Positions 20,308 through 27,332 of a DNA stretch of 28,606 nt are shown in pieces. The notes beneath the pieces were generated by a model. That model saw nothing but the letters and a program-made list of their open reading frames with translations. It was not told where the DNA came from and made no database searches. The stretch comes from DATARH01 sp035309005 (GTDB lineage Bacteria; Pseudomonadota; Alphaproteobacteria; ATCC43930; CGMCC-115725): the NCBI GenBank assembly GCA_035309005.1, contig DATGFP010000031.1, positions 1-28,606 on the forward strand, written 5' to 3'. Position 1 is the stretch's first letter; every line of letters starts with the position of its first letter. Position numbers and translations under genes: made by a program.

Positions 20308-20921
20308 AGGGTATGCTCCCCGGAGATGCTGCCCAAAACATGGCGGCGGGCGAGGCCGATGACAAGCGCCGCGGGCGCCGCAGCAGCGGTTTTCAGGGCG
20401 CTGCGGCGGCGGGCGCCAATGGCCGCCGGTTGGACGATGCGCGGCCGATGCCCGCAGGCCGCGATGAAGCGCAACAGGTCGCCGGGCGCGATCGCGGTGG
20501 TGCGGTCGTTGCGCAGCGGGTGGTAGTTGAGCGGGTCCAGCTCCAGCATGCCCTGGTCGAGCACCACGCTCACAAGCTGGGCGGCGTCGTTGACCAGCGC
20601 GAACGGCGTGACGCTGCCGGGCCGCACCCCGAGCACCTCCCAGAGGAGCTTTGGGCTGGCAAACGAGAAGCGCGGCGCGCCGAGCGCCGCGGCCAGGCGC
20701 TTCAGGTCAATCGAGCGCTCCTCGAGCGCGACGAGGAGCCACAGCCCGCCCTTCTTGTCCTTCAAAAAGAGGCTCTTGCAATGGCCGCCGGGCAGGCGGC
20801 CGCGCAGCGCCGCCGCCTCGGCGACGGTAAAAACCGGCGGATGGCAATGGGTGCGGTGCTGGATGGCGAGGCTGTCGAGGCGCGCGAACAGCGCCTCGGG
20901 ACTGCAGGGGGCGGGCGGCAT
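20289..20921 (-). CDS. YbaK/ProX-family aminoacyl-tRNA deacylase (prolyl-tRNA synthetase associated domain)
   Basis: This protein of about 210 residues has the ProXp/PrdX editing-domain pattern: FARLDSLAIQHRTHCHPPVFTVAEA, LPGGHCKSLFLKDKKGGLWLLVAL, then LKRLAAALGAPRFSFASPKLLWEVLGVRPGSVTPFALVND and a late QGMLELDPLNYHPLRNDRTTAIAPGDLLRFI. The K-S-L-F-L-K-D and GSVTPF elements define the free-standing prolyl-tRNA editing proteins that hydrolyse Ala-tRNA(Pro). The ATG at 20921 starts just before the conserved domain; a longer frame exists upstream but looks non-coding. The last 19 bases overlap the thioredoxin gene. Confidence 0.9.
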   Translation of the reverse strand: MPPAPCSPEALFARLDSLAIQHRTHCHPPVFTVAEAAALRGRLPGGHCKSLFLKDKKGGLWLLVALEERSIDLKRLAAALGAPRFSFASPKLLWEVLGVRPGSVTPFALVNDAAQLVSVVLDQGMLELDPLNYHPLRNDRTTAIAPGDLLRFIAACGHRPRIVQPAAIGARRRSALKTAAAAPAALVIGLARRHVLGSISGEHTLWRTNL

Positions 20922-20996
20922 CGGCGGCACGATGCGGCGGCCGGCGCAGGCGCACAAGTCCCGCCGCAGTTCCGCCGCCAGTCCCGGCGCAAACCC

Positions 20997-21025
20997 TTGC
21001 AACCCCCCTCCCCCCTCATGATATG
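20997..21025 (+). promoter_or_regulatory. Probable promoter of tRNA-Gly
   Basis: TTGCAA (20997-21002) is followed after 17 bases by GATATG (21020-21025), about 12 bases before the mature tRNA 5' end. The region is otherwise a C-rich spacer. Boxes are near the consensus but the -10 alignment is ambiguous by one or two bases. Confidence 0.45.
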
Positions 21026-21036
21026 GATCGCGGCAA

Positions 21037-21108
21037 GCGGGCGTAGCTCAGGGGTAGAGCACAACCTTGCCAAGGTTGGGGTCGTGGGTTCGAATCCCAT
21101 CGCCCGCT
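21037..21108 (+). tRNA. tRNA-Gly (anticodon GCC)
   Basis: This is a complete 72-nt cloverleaf: acceptor GCGGGCG/CGCCCGC, D-arm GCTC-AGGGGTA-GAGC, anticodon stem-loop CAACC-TTGCCAA-GGTTG with anticodon GCC, and T-arm GTGGG-TTCGAAT-CCCAT. The discriminator is T and the 3' CCA is not encoded. It decodes GGC/GGU. A Rho-independent terminator follows. A degenerate copy of its 3' half lies 1.9 kb downstream. Confidence 0.97.
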
Positions 21109-21126
21109 CCGGTGATCGAATACGCC

Positions 21127-21153
21127 AAAAGCCGCGGAAAACCGCGGCTTTTT
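21127..21153 (+). terminator. Rho-independent terminator of tRNA-Gly
   Basis: AAAAGCCGCGG, loop AAAA, CCGCGGCTTTTT: an 11-bp stem with a T-run, starting 19 bases after the tRNA. The A-run at the start makes it potentially bidirectional. Confidence 0.9.
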
Positions 21154-21245
21154 GCATGTCAGGACGCCCAATCCTGTGCTTTAATTCCGGAGGTGCTTCG
21201 ATACGGCGCTCCTTGGCATGGGGCGCGGCTTGGAGGAAAAGCCCT

Positions 21246-22139
21246 ATGCTCACGGATGCGCAGCGCGCCGCCTATGATCGCGACGGCTTCATTGTCGTCC
21301 CGAACATCTTCTCGGCCAAGGAGATCGCGGAGCTGCGGCGGGTGACCGACGAGTTCGTTGCCGCGTCGGCGGCGGTGAGCGCCAACGATGCGGTTTATGA
21401 CCTCGAGGACACGCATTCACCGGCCGAGCCGCGGGTGCGCCGGCTGAAGGCGCCGCATGCGATCCATCCGGCCTACATGCGCGCCAGCCGCAACCCCAAG
21501 GTCGTCGAGTTGCTGAGCGATCTGTGGGGCAGCCTGCGCTATGACACGGGCAAGCTCAACATGAAGTCGGCCGGCTTTGGCGCGCCGATCGAGTGGCACC
21601 AGGACTGGGCGTTTTACCCGCACACCAACGAGGACCTCGCCGCGGTCGGCATCATGATCGACGATGTCGACATGGAGAACGGTCCGATGCTGGTGGTGCC
21701 GGGCAGCCACAAGGGGCCGGTCTACGACCATCACGGCCCGGACGGGCGGTTCTGCGGCGCGATGGACCCGGAAACCTGCAACATCGACCTGTCGCGCGCC
21801 GTGCCGTGCCTCGGCAAGGCCGGCTCGATCACGATCCACCACGTCCGCGCGGTACACGGTTCTGCGACCAATTTCTCGGGGCGGTCCCGCCGCTTCCTGC
21901 TGTTCCAGTATCGCGCCGCCGATGCCTGGCCGCTGCTCGGGCTCAAGGAAGGCATAGAGAAGTTCGACGAGCAGCTGATTGTCGGCGAACCGAGCCTTGC
22001 GCCGCGGCTGGTGCCGCTGCCGGTGCGGATGCCGCTGCCGCCGGCCGAGCACCAGGGCTCGATCTACGAGAACCAACGGGCCAGCGGCCGTCGCTATTTC
22101 GCGACCCCCGCCGAGGCGGCCCGCATCGCTGCGGAGTGA
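21246..22139 (+). CDS. Phytanoyl-CoA dioxygenase (PhyH) family protein
   Basis: This 297-residue Fe(II)/2-oxoglutarate oxygenase has the N-terminal YDRDGFIVVPNIFSAKEI typical of PhyH proteins, the metal motif WHQDWAFYPH (HxD around residue 117), MENGPMLVVPGSHKGPVYDHH and the distal histidine and arginine in SITIHHVRAVHGSATNFSGRSRR. Such enzymes hydroxylate or halogenate lipids and small metabolites; the substrate here is unknown. A GGAGG ribosome site is 10 bases upstream of the ATG at 21246; the longer open frame upstream runs through the tRNA and is not coding. It lies inside the segment bounded by the tRNA-Gly and its partial duplicate. Confidence 0.9.
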   Translation: MLTDAQRAAYDRDGFIVVPNIFSAKEIAELRRVTDEFVAASAAVSANDAVYDLEDTHSPAEPRVRRLKAPHAIHPAYMRASRNPKVVELLSDLWGSLRYDTGKLNMKSAGFGAPIEWHQDWAFYPHTNEDLAAVGIMIDDVDMENGPMLVVPGSHKGPVYDHHGPDGRFCGAMDPETCNIDLSRAVPCLGKAGSITIHHVRAVHGSATNFSGRSRRFLLFQYRAADAWPLLGLKEGIEKFDEQLIVGEPSLAPRLVPLPVRMPLPPAEHQGSIYENQRASGRRYFATPAEAARIAAE

Positions 22140-22175
22140 CCGAACGCGGTCGCATGCGCTTGACGGGATGAGCCA

Positions 22176-22194
22176 AGCCGCAAGCGGCGCGGCT
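22176..22194 (+). terminator. Small hairpin after the PhyH gene
   Basis: AGCCGC/GCGGCT with a seven-base loop, 37 bases after the stop. It is a weak terminator candidate without a T-run. Confidence 0.25.
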
Positions 22195-22248
22195 GACGGG
22201 GACGCCTAGTTCCGTGTTCCTGGGGCCCTGATAGCGGGCAGGGCGATC

Positions 22249-22446
22249 CTACGGCCGGCGCTCGGTCTGGTCCTCGCGGACGACGCGCTCGTGCCCGTCC
22301 GTCTCGCTCTTGATCCGGTATTGCAATATGCCGCCGGTTTCGGGGAGCTGTCGCACGACCTTGTAGCGGCCATTGCCTTTTCTATCTCCGCCAAGACCAG
22401 GCGAAAAGTGCAGGGTTTGCCCGACAGAAAATTTATGCGTGGCCAT
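22249..22446 (-). CDS. Small conserved protein, SH3/tudor-like
   Basis: This is a 65-residue basic protein: HKFSVGQTLHFSPG at the start, then GRYKVVRQLPETGGILQYRIKSETDGHERVVRE. The alternation of beta strands with VxY.I+S..DGHERVV looks like the small SH3-like proteins that are frequent but unnamed in Rhizobiales and Rhodospirillales. No function is known to me. It is co-oriented with and downstream of the cold-shock gene, 60 bases apart. GGAG stands about seven bases upstream of its ATG. Confidence 0.72.
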   Translation of the reverse strand: MATHKFSVGQTLHFSPGLGGDRKGNGRYKVVRQLPETGGILQYRIKSETDGHERVVREDQTERRP

Positions 22447-22462
22447 GTGCTTCTCCAGGCAA

Positions 22463-22494
22463 GCGGAGCGCCGTCGTCGCCGGCGGCACTCCGC
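22463..22494 (-). terminator. Hairpin between the cold-shock and small-protein genes
   Basis: GCGGAG plus CGCCG pair with CGGCG and CTCCGC (three-base bulge on one side, loop TCGTCGC). There is no T-run downstream on the minus strand. It could attenuate read-through into the small gene or hide its ribosome site. Confidence 0.3.
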
Positions 22495-22506
22495 GCCAAT
22501 TGAACC

Positions 22507-22713
22507 CTATTCGGTTTGCAGGTTGACCGCCGAGGTCTTCCCCTGCTGCCCCCGTTCAAGCTCGTAGGTGAGCTTCTGGTTCTCGTTGAGCGAGGTCAAT
22601 CCTGCTTGCTCAACGGCAGAAATATGGACGAATACGTCCTTCGTGCCGTCATCGGGCTGGATAAAACCATAGCCCTTTTGGGCGTTGAACCACTTTACTG
22701 TTCCGCTAGCCAT
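22507..22713 (-). CDS. Cold-shock domain protein (CspA family)
   Basis: This 68-residue OB-fold protein reads MASGTVKWFNAQKGYGFIQPDDG with RNP1 (KGYGFI) and RNP2 (DVFVHISAV), ending LERGQQGKTSAVNLQ. It binds single-stranded RNA or DNA and melts secondary structure. The ATG at 22713 is chosen over a longer frame because the family starts MA.GTVKWFN and an AAGGA box is present seven bases upstream. Its leader contains a hairpin (22739-22761). Confidence 0.96.
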   Translation of the reverse strand: MASGTVKWFNAQKGYGFIQPDDGTKDVFVHISAVEQAGLTSLNENQKLTYELERGQQGKTSAVNLQTE

Positions 22714-22738
22714 CGTACGTTCCTTCAAATCAAAACGA

Positions 22739-22761
22739 CCGCCATCCAGCATTGGTGGCGG
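22739..22761 (-). promoter_or_regulatory. Hairpin in the cold-shock gene leader
   Basis: CCGCCA and CCA pair with TGG and TGGCGG, leaving one bulged base and a four-base loop. On the minus strand it lies 26-48 bases upstream of the start codon. Cold-shock genes often carry structured 5' UTRs; whether this one acts that way is not shown. Confidence 0.3.
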
Positions 22762-22966
22762 GTCAAATCTCTACACGGAACGAAAAGCGGGTCCGGGCTC
22801 TATCGCGAGCTGGGGAACGCCGACGAACCACGGGAGTCGACTGCTGGAATATGAGCCGCCCTCTATCTCTTTACAAGGTAACGCCGCGAGCCCACGCAAA
22901 TTGGACGCCGTCCGTCGAATTTCCGCAGAATGGTTACGATCCCGCAGACCCGGCAATGTCGTGCTG
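22762..22966. other. Intergenic stretch without a recognisable gene
   Basis: Apart from the cold-shock promoter region on the minus strand (not identified with confidence), I see no gene here. Short open frames exist but have non-coding composition. Base use is less GC-rich than the flanking genes. Confidence 0.4.
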
Positions 22967-23030
22967 GCCAAGGTTGGGGGTCGTGGGTCGAAATCCTATC
23001 CCAGCGCCCGCTCCAACGATCGAATACGCC
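22967..23030 (+). repeat. Degenerate duplicate of the tRNA-Gly 3' end and its flank (possible attachment-site scar)
   Basis: GCCAAGGTTGGGG.TCGTGGG, ATCC.ATC and GCCCGCTCC, followed by GATCGAATACGCC, repeat the tRNA-Gly segment 21069-21126. The identity continues 13 bases beyond the tRNA gene, so the match is not just conserved tRNA structure. The T-loop is broken (TCGAAAT for TTCGAAT) and four bases are inserted, so this copy cannot make a tRNA. It delimits, with the intact tRNA, a segment of about 1.9 kb. Confidence 0.8.
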
Positions 23031-23041
23031 GAGCGCGACAC

Positions 23042-24172
23042 TTAATCCGCCAGCAGTTCCGACAGGCTTGCGGTTGGGCCGCGCTGGATCAGCCGGTTTA
23101 TTTGATCCTGTGCGAATCCGATTGCCATCGGCGCGCGCCGGCCGGGCAGGCAGGCAATATCGTAGAGTTCGCGAACCACACCGCCGAGCGCGAGCCAATG
23201 CGCCGCGGCGCCGCTCGCCAATTCGATGACCTGGATCATGCAACGCGGCTCGCGACCTTCGCGCTTCAGCCGCTCGTCGAGCGGCAGGCCCGAAAAGTCG
23301 CGGTGCTGACGCGGCAACGACAGCCCGACCAGAGCATGCCCGCCGATGAACGCGATGCCGCGCGCGAAGCCGGGGCAAAAGGCGATCGCATTGAAGCGGC
23401 CGGATTGCAGCTCGATCTCGCCGAACTCGCCGGTCCCGGCATTGCAGAGGTAAAGCCTGCCGTCGTGCAGCCGTGGCGAGTGCGGCATCGTCAGGCCGCC
23501 GGCGACGCGCTCACCGGTGGCGATATCGATGACGCAGCCGTTGCCGGCGCGCCCCTCCCGCCAGGCGCGCGGCGCGTCGGTTTGCCCGGCGGCGGTCGCG
23601 AAGCGCGGTACGCCGTCGAGCATCGCCACGCCGTTGAGGTGGCAGCGGTCCTCCGGCCGCAGCGCGGTGACGAAGCGGGGCTGCCAGAAGGGCCGAAAGC
23701 TCGATTGCTCGTCGACCGTTGCAAGACAGGAAAACAGCGTGTTGACGAATATCGGCCGACCGGAGGGGAGTACGCCGACATCATGGGCAAAAACATCGCC
23801 GGTGTACCAGGCAACCTGCGGCACATAGACGGCATCGTGGCCTTCGAGTTCCTGGCCGCTCGGGACGACGTTCTCAAAGCGCATGATGTTGTTGAGGCCG
23901 GCGAGATAGAGGCTGGTGCCGGTCGCGGCGACCCCGAGACAGCGTTGAAACGTGCGCTCGGCAACGCTCAGCCGGTCCGGCGCCGGCGCGCCGATCAGAA
24001 ACAGCTTGCCGATCTGATAGGTGGTGATTGCCAGGGCGGCGTGATGTTGGTGCAGCCAGGCGGCAAACCCCGGCGAGGCCGCGATTGCATAAGGCGGCGC
24101 CGAATCGCCGTCGCTGACGATTTGCGCCGCAAGCTCGCCCGGCGCGGCCTCGTAACGCGAGGCGTCGCTCAT
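23042..24172 (-). CDS. TIGR03032 family protein
   Basis: This 376-residue protein carries the family features: AWLHQHHAALAITTYQIGKLFLIG near residue 38, LAGLNNIMRFENV, then DAVYVPQVAWYTGDVFAHDVGV, FVNTLFSCLATVDEQSSFRPFWQPRFVTALRPEDRCHLNGVAM, and CVIDIATGERVAGGLTMPHSPR with LCNAGTGEFGEI. It looks like a beta-propeller-type fold without a signal peptide. The family has no established function. It follows the ELWxxDGT-repeat gene by 40 bases on the same strand, suggesting one operon and possibly a role in modifying, exporting or using that protein. Its stop is 12 bases from the tRNA-Gly duplicate. Confidence 0.85.
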   Translation of the reverse strand: MSDASRYEAAPGELAAQIVSDGDSAPPYAIAASPGFAAWLHQHHAALAITTYQIGKLFLIGAPAPDRLSVAERTFQRCLGVAATGTSLYLAGLNNIMRFENVVPSGQELEGHDAVYVPQVAWYTGDVFAHDVGVLPSGRPIFVNTLFSCLATVDEQSSFRPFWQPRFVTALRPEDRCHLNGVAMLDGVPRFATAAGQTDAPRAWREGRAGNGCVIDIATGERVAGGLTMPHSPRLHDGRLYLCNAGTGEFGEIELQSGRFNAIAFCPGFARGIAFIGGHALVGLSLPRQHRDFSGLPLDERLKREGREPRCMIQVIELASGAAAHWLALGGVVRELYDIACLPGRRAPMAIGFAQDQINRLIQRGPTASLSELLAD

Positions 24173-24212
24173 GCCACTGCGGTGCTCCGGCCCATCCGCT
24201 GCGGCCGGCCTG

Positions 24213-27200
24213 TCACGTGACGAAGCCGAGGTGGGGCGCGGTGAGCACCGGGTCGCCCGTCAGGGTGGCGACGAGTTGGGTGGCACCAGGCGTGTTGCTG
24301 CCACCAGCGTCGTAGAGCAGCTGTCCCTTGCTCTGGTTGTAGGCGAAGCGCTGCGTCGGCATGGTGAAGGCGCCGGTGGTGAGGGAGCCGATCAACCCTA
24401 GCGGCAACGCCTGCGGTGCCGCGGTCGCGCCCGTGAGCCCGAGCGCGAAACCGGTATTGCTGAACGCGATCTCGTTGGTCGTGGAGGCAGCGAAATCGGT
24501 GATCGTGTGGGTGCCTGCGGCCGAAAAGATGAACTGGTTGTTGCCGCCTTTGCCGGTGATCGTTGCGACCGCGCCGGCCCTGACGATGTCGGCGCCGGCA
24601 CCGCCGGTAAACACCAGCTTGTTGGCGCCGGTGACGGCCGAATCGTTGACCGTGTTGCCGGCGCTGCCGCCGATCACCGCGATCGTGGTGAAGTTGACAT
24701 TGGTGAAGTTGCCGTTGGCCAGAGTCAGCGTGTTGGCGCCGGTGCTCGCCAGGAGGTAGCTTTCGACCGCCCTGACCCCGCTCACATTGATCGGGCCGGA
24801 GCTGGTCAGCACCAATTGGTCGCTGCCGCCGACCCCGGCTACGACATCGGACGCGGTCAGGCTGGTTGGGGAGAACACGAAGAAATCGTTGCCGGCGCCG
24901 CCGTTGAGCACGACGCTGTCGGTCGCCGGCAGCGAGGCGGCGCGGATCGTGTTGCCGGCGCTGCCGCCCTTGACCGTGATCAGGCTGCCGGTGACGGCGG
25001 TGAAGTTGCTGCTCAGCATGACCAGCGTGTTGGCGCCGGTGTTGGCGAGCGCGTAGGTCTCGACCCCGCGGACACCGGTGACATTGATCGTGCCGTTCGT
25101 CGTCAGCGTCAGCGTGTCGCTGCCGCTGCCGCCGGCCACGACATCGGAGGCGGTCAGGCTGGCCGCGGAAAAGACGAACGCGTCGCTGCCGCCGCCGCCC
25201 TCGAGGACGACACTGTCGGTGGCCGCCAGCGCGGCGGCGGTCTCGGTGTTGCCGGCGGCGCCGCCGACGACCGTAATCTTATTGCTGGTGACGCCGGTGA
25301 AGTTCGCGTTGGCAAGCGTCAGGCTGTTGGCCGCGCCGCCCGCCAGCGCAAAGGTCTCGACCCCACTGACCCCGGCGGCGGCAATCGTCCCCGCCGTCGT
25401 CATCAGCAATTGATCGCTGCCGCCACCTCCCGCGACCGTGTCCGTCGCGGTCAGCGTCGCGGCGGCGAACTTGAAAATGTCGTTACCGCCACCGCCGGTA
25501 AAGCGATCGACGCCGGCGGTGCCGATAAAGGTCACCGCGTTCGGTGTCCCGAGAGTAATCGTCAACTGACGAGCCGCCGAGGGGCCGCTGACGTTTGAGC
25601 CCGAAGCCGTTTGGGTGGCGGTCAATGTGTGGCTTCCGGCGGCAAGGGCCGTGGTGGTGATCGACCAGTTGCCCGAGACGACGGTGCCCGTCCCTATCGT
25701 GGCCGTGCCGTCGCGCAGCGTCACCGCATCTCCGGTGGTGCCGGTGCCGGCAACCGTCAGCGTGTCGCCCTGGCTTCCCAAATCCGCGGCGACGCCGACG
25801 GTGGTGACCGTGGGCGGCGGCACGACAAGGGGCTGCAATACCGCGAAGCCTTTCGGGTTCGAGCCGTCCACCCCCGGGTAGATGTTTGACACCAGCCTGG
25901 TGCCGAGGGCGGTGCCGTCGGTGATCCACAGCTCGATGCCGTGCGTCCCGTCGTCGGCCTGGAATACCGCCTGGCCGTTGCCGATCGCGCTTATATAGTT
26001 TGGGCTGGACGAACCGCTCGGGTTGATCGTGATCTCCTTGGTGCCGGTGGCGCTGCCGTCAGTTACCCACAGCTGCGATGTGGCGCCGTCGAAAGCCCGG
26101 AACAGCACCTTGCCGTTACCCAGCGCCGTCAAATCCTGCGGGTCGGATGAACCCGCTCCGGCATCGATGTCCTTGACCAATATCGTCCCGGCCGCGGTGC
26201 CGTCGGTCACCCAAAGTTCGGAACCGTGCGTCGCGTCGCCGGCCTGGAACACCGCCTTGCCGTTGCCCAGCGCCGTCAATTCATAGGGCACCGAACTGGC
26301 CGCCCCTGGATAGATGTCCTTAACCAATATGGTGCCGGCGGCGGTGCCGTCGGTCACCCACAGTTCAATGCCATGAGTGCCGTCGTCGGCCTGGAACACC
26401 GCCTTGCCGGTGGCGTCGCCGAGCGCCACGATGCCGCCGGTCACGGCGATGCCGCCCGGGGTCGAGCTGTATCGTCCGGGATCGATGTCCTTGACCAATT
26501 TCGTGCCGGCGGCGGTGCCGTCAGTCACCCAAAGCTCAACGCCGTGGGGCGTCGAGCCGCTGATGCTGTTGGTTCCGTCGCTGGCCTGAAAGACCGCCTT
26601 GCCGTTGCCGAGCACCGTGATATGGCTCGGGTAGGAATTGTTGAAGCCGGCATAGATGTCGGAGATGCGATGGGTGCCGGCGCTGGTGCCGTCGGTCGCC
26701 CACAGTTCATTGCCATAGGTCGCGTCGGTAGCGCTGAACAGCGCCTTGCTGCCGAGCACGGTGATGTTGCTCGGGTTGTATGCGGTGTCGGTGCCGCTTT
26801 TAGTGGTGTCGGTGAGGGCGAGTTGCGTGGTGCCGGCGCTGGTGCCGTCGGTGATCCACAACCCGGTTCCGACCGAGGTGCCATTATCGGCGCTGAACAG
26901 CGCTTTGCTGCCGAACGCCACGATGCCCCAATGGCCGTAGCCGCCCGGATAGGAACCGGTGGTCGGGTTGATGTTTTTGATCATCTTGGTGCCGGCGGCG
27001 GTGCCGTCGGTGACCCACAGCTCCTTGCCGTTGGTCCCGTCGTCGGCGGCGAAGACGGCCAGGCCGGTCCCGGCCAGCGAAGTAATGTAGAGGGGGTACG
27101 AGCCGCCGGCGCCGGGGTAAATGTTAGTAACGCGCGAGGTTGTGGTGCCGTCGGTAACCCAGAGTTCGGTGCCGTTCGTCCCGTCGTTGGCACTGAACAG

Positions 27201-27215
27201 GATCTTGGTCGCCAT
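24213..27215 (-). CDS. ELWxxDGT-repeat / RTX-like mosaic surface or secreted protein
   Basis: This is a 1000-residue protein. Residues 1 to about 460 hold nine repeats of 45-60 residues, each with ELWVTDGT (or variant) followed by AAGT..VKDI.PG and ending in A.F.ADDGT. An Ig-like domain follows (about 463-555, TVTTVGVAADLGSQGDTLTVAG). From about 565 there is a FIGTAGVDRFTGGGGNDIF start and three to four longer repeats of the form SLTASDVVAG.GGSD.L..T..G.I...GV..VE(T/S)Y.LA..GANTL, resembling RTX/hemolysin-type calcium-binding arrays. There is no N-terminal signal peptide, which fits type I secretion through a C-terminal signal, although none of the transporter genes is here. The ATG at 27215 with GGAGAAC upstream is preferred to an upstream ATG at 27260. 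Confidence 0.88.
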   Translation of the reverse strand: MATKILFSANDGTNGTELWVTDGTTTSRVTNIYPGAGGSYPLYITSLAGTGLAVFAADDGTNGKELWVTDGTAAGTKMIKNINPTTGSYPGGYGHWGIVAFGSKALFSADNGTSVGTGLWITDGTSAGTTQLALTDTTKSGTDTAYNPSNITVLGSKALFSATDATYGNELWATDGTSAGTHRISDIYAGFNNSYPSHITVLGNGKAVFQASDGTNSISGSTPHGVELWVTDGTAAGTKLVKDIDPGRYSSTPGGIAVTGGIVALGDATGKAVFQADDGTHGIELWVTDGTAAGTILVKDIYPGAASSVPYELTALGNGKAVFQAGDATHGSELWVTDGTAAGTILVKDIDAGAGSSDPQDLTALGNGKVLFRAFDGATSQLWVTDGSATGTKEITINPSGSSSPNYISAIGNGQAVFQADDGTHGIELWITDGTALGTRLVSNIYPGVDGSNPKGFAVLQPLVVPPPTVTTVGVAADLGSQGDTLTVAGTGTTGDAVTLRDGTATIGTGTVVSGNWSITTTALAAGSHTLTATQTASGSNVSGPSAARQLTITLGTPNAVTFIGTAGVDRFTGGGGNDIFKFAAATLTATDTVAGGGGSDQLLMTTAGTIAAAGVSGVETFALAGGAANSLTLANANFTGVTSNKITVVGGAAGNTETAAALAATDSVVLEGGGGSDAFVFSAASLTASDVVAGGSGSDTLTLTTNGTINVTGVRGVETYALANTGANTLVMLSSNFTAVTGSLITVKGGSAGNTIRAASLPATDSVVLNGGAGNDFFVFSPTSLTASDVVAGVGGSDQLVLTSSGPINVSGVRAVESYLLASTGANTLTLANGNFTNVNFTTIAVIGGSAGNTVNDSAVTGANKLVFTGGAGADIVRAGAVATITGKGGNNQFIFSAAGTHTITDFAASTTNEIAFSNTGFALGLTGATAAPQALPLGLIGSLTTGAFTMPTQRFAYNQSKGQLLYDAGGSNTPGATQLVATLTGDPVLTAPHLGFVT

Positions 27216-27292
27216 CAATGTTCTCCGATCCCGTGCCGGCAGCGGGATGGATCGCGTCATGCGCCAGCCACCGCGCCGAGATTTCCCATCTT

Positions 27293-27315
27293 TTTATAGA
27301 AATTTCCGGGATATA
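27293..27315 (-). promoter_or_regulatory. Probable promoter of the ELWxxDGT gene
   Basis: In an AT-rich patch upstream of the gene, the minus strand reads TATAAA (27298-27293) as a -10 box, with a weak GGATTG 17 bases before it. A leader of about 75 bases would follow. The AT-richness contrasts with the GC-rich genes on both sides. Confidence 0.4.
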
Positions 27316-27332
27316 CAATCCTCTGCGGCAGC

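Noticed and set aside
18667..20526. 619-codon plus-strand frame over the LON-domain and YbbN genes.
   Set aside because: It is antisense of two well-defined genes and is Arg-rich throughout.
22861..22999. Plus-strand frame starting MSRPLSLYKV before the tRNA-Gly duplicate, considered as an integrase fragment.
   Set aside because: It has no recombinase motif, runs into the tRNA-like sequence and lacks a ribosome site.
24213..27215. Regularly spaced DNA repeats (for example GGTGCCGTCGGT) considered as a CRISPR or tandem-repeat locus.
   Set aside because: The repeats are in frame, encode ELWVTDGT-type units and vary at the codon level, so they are protein repeats.
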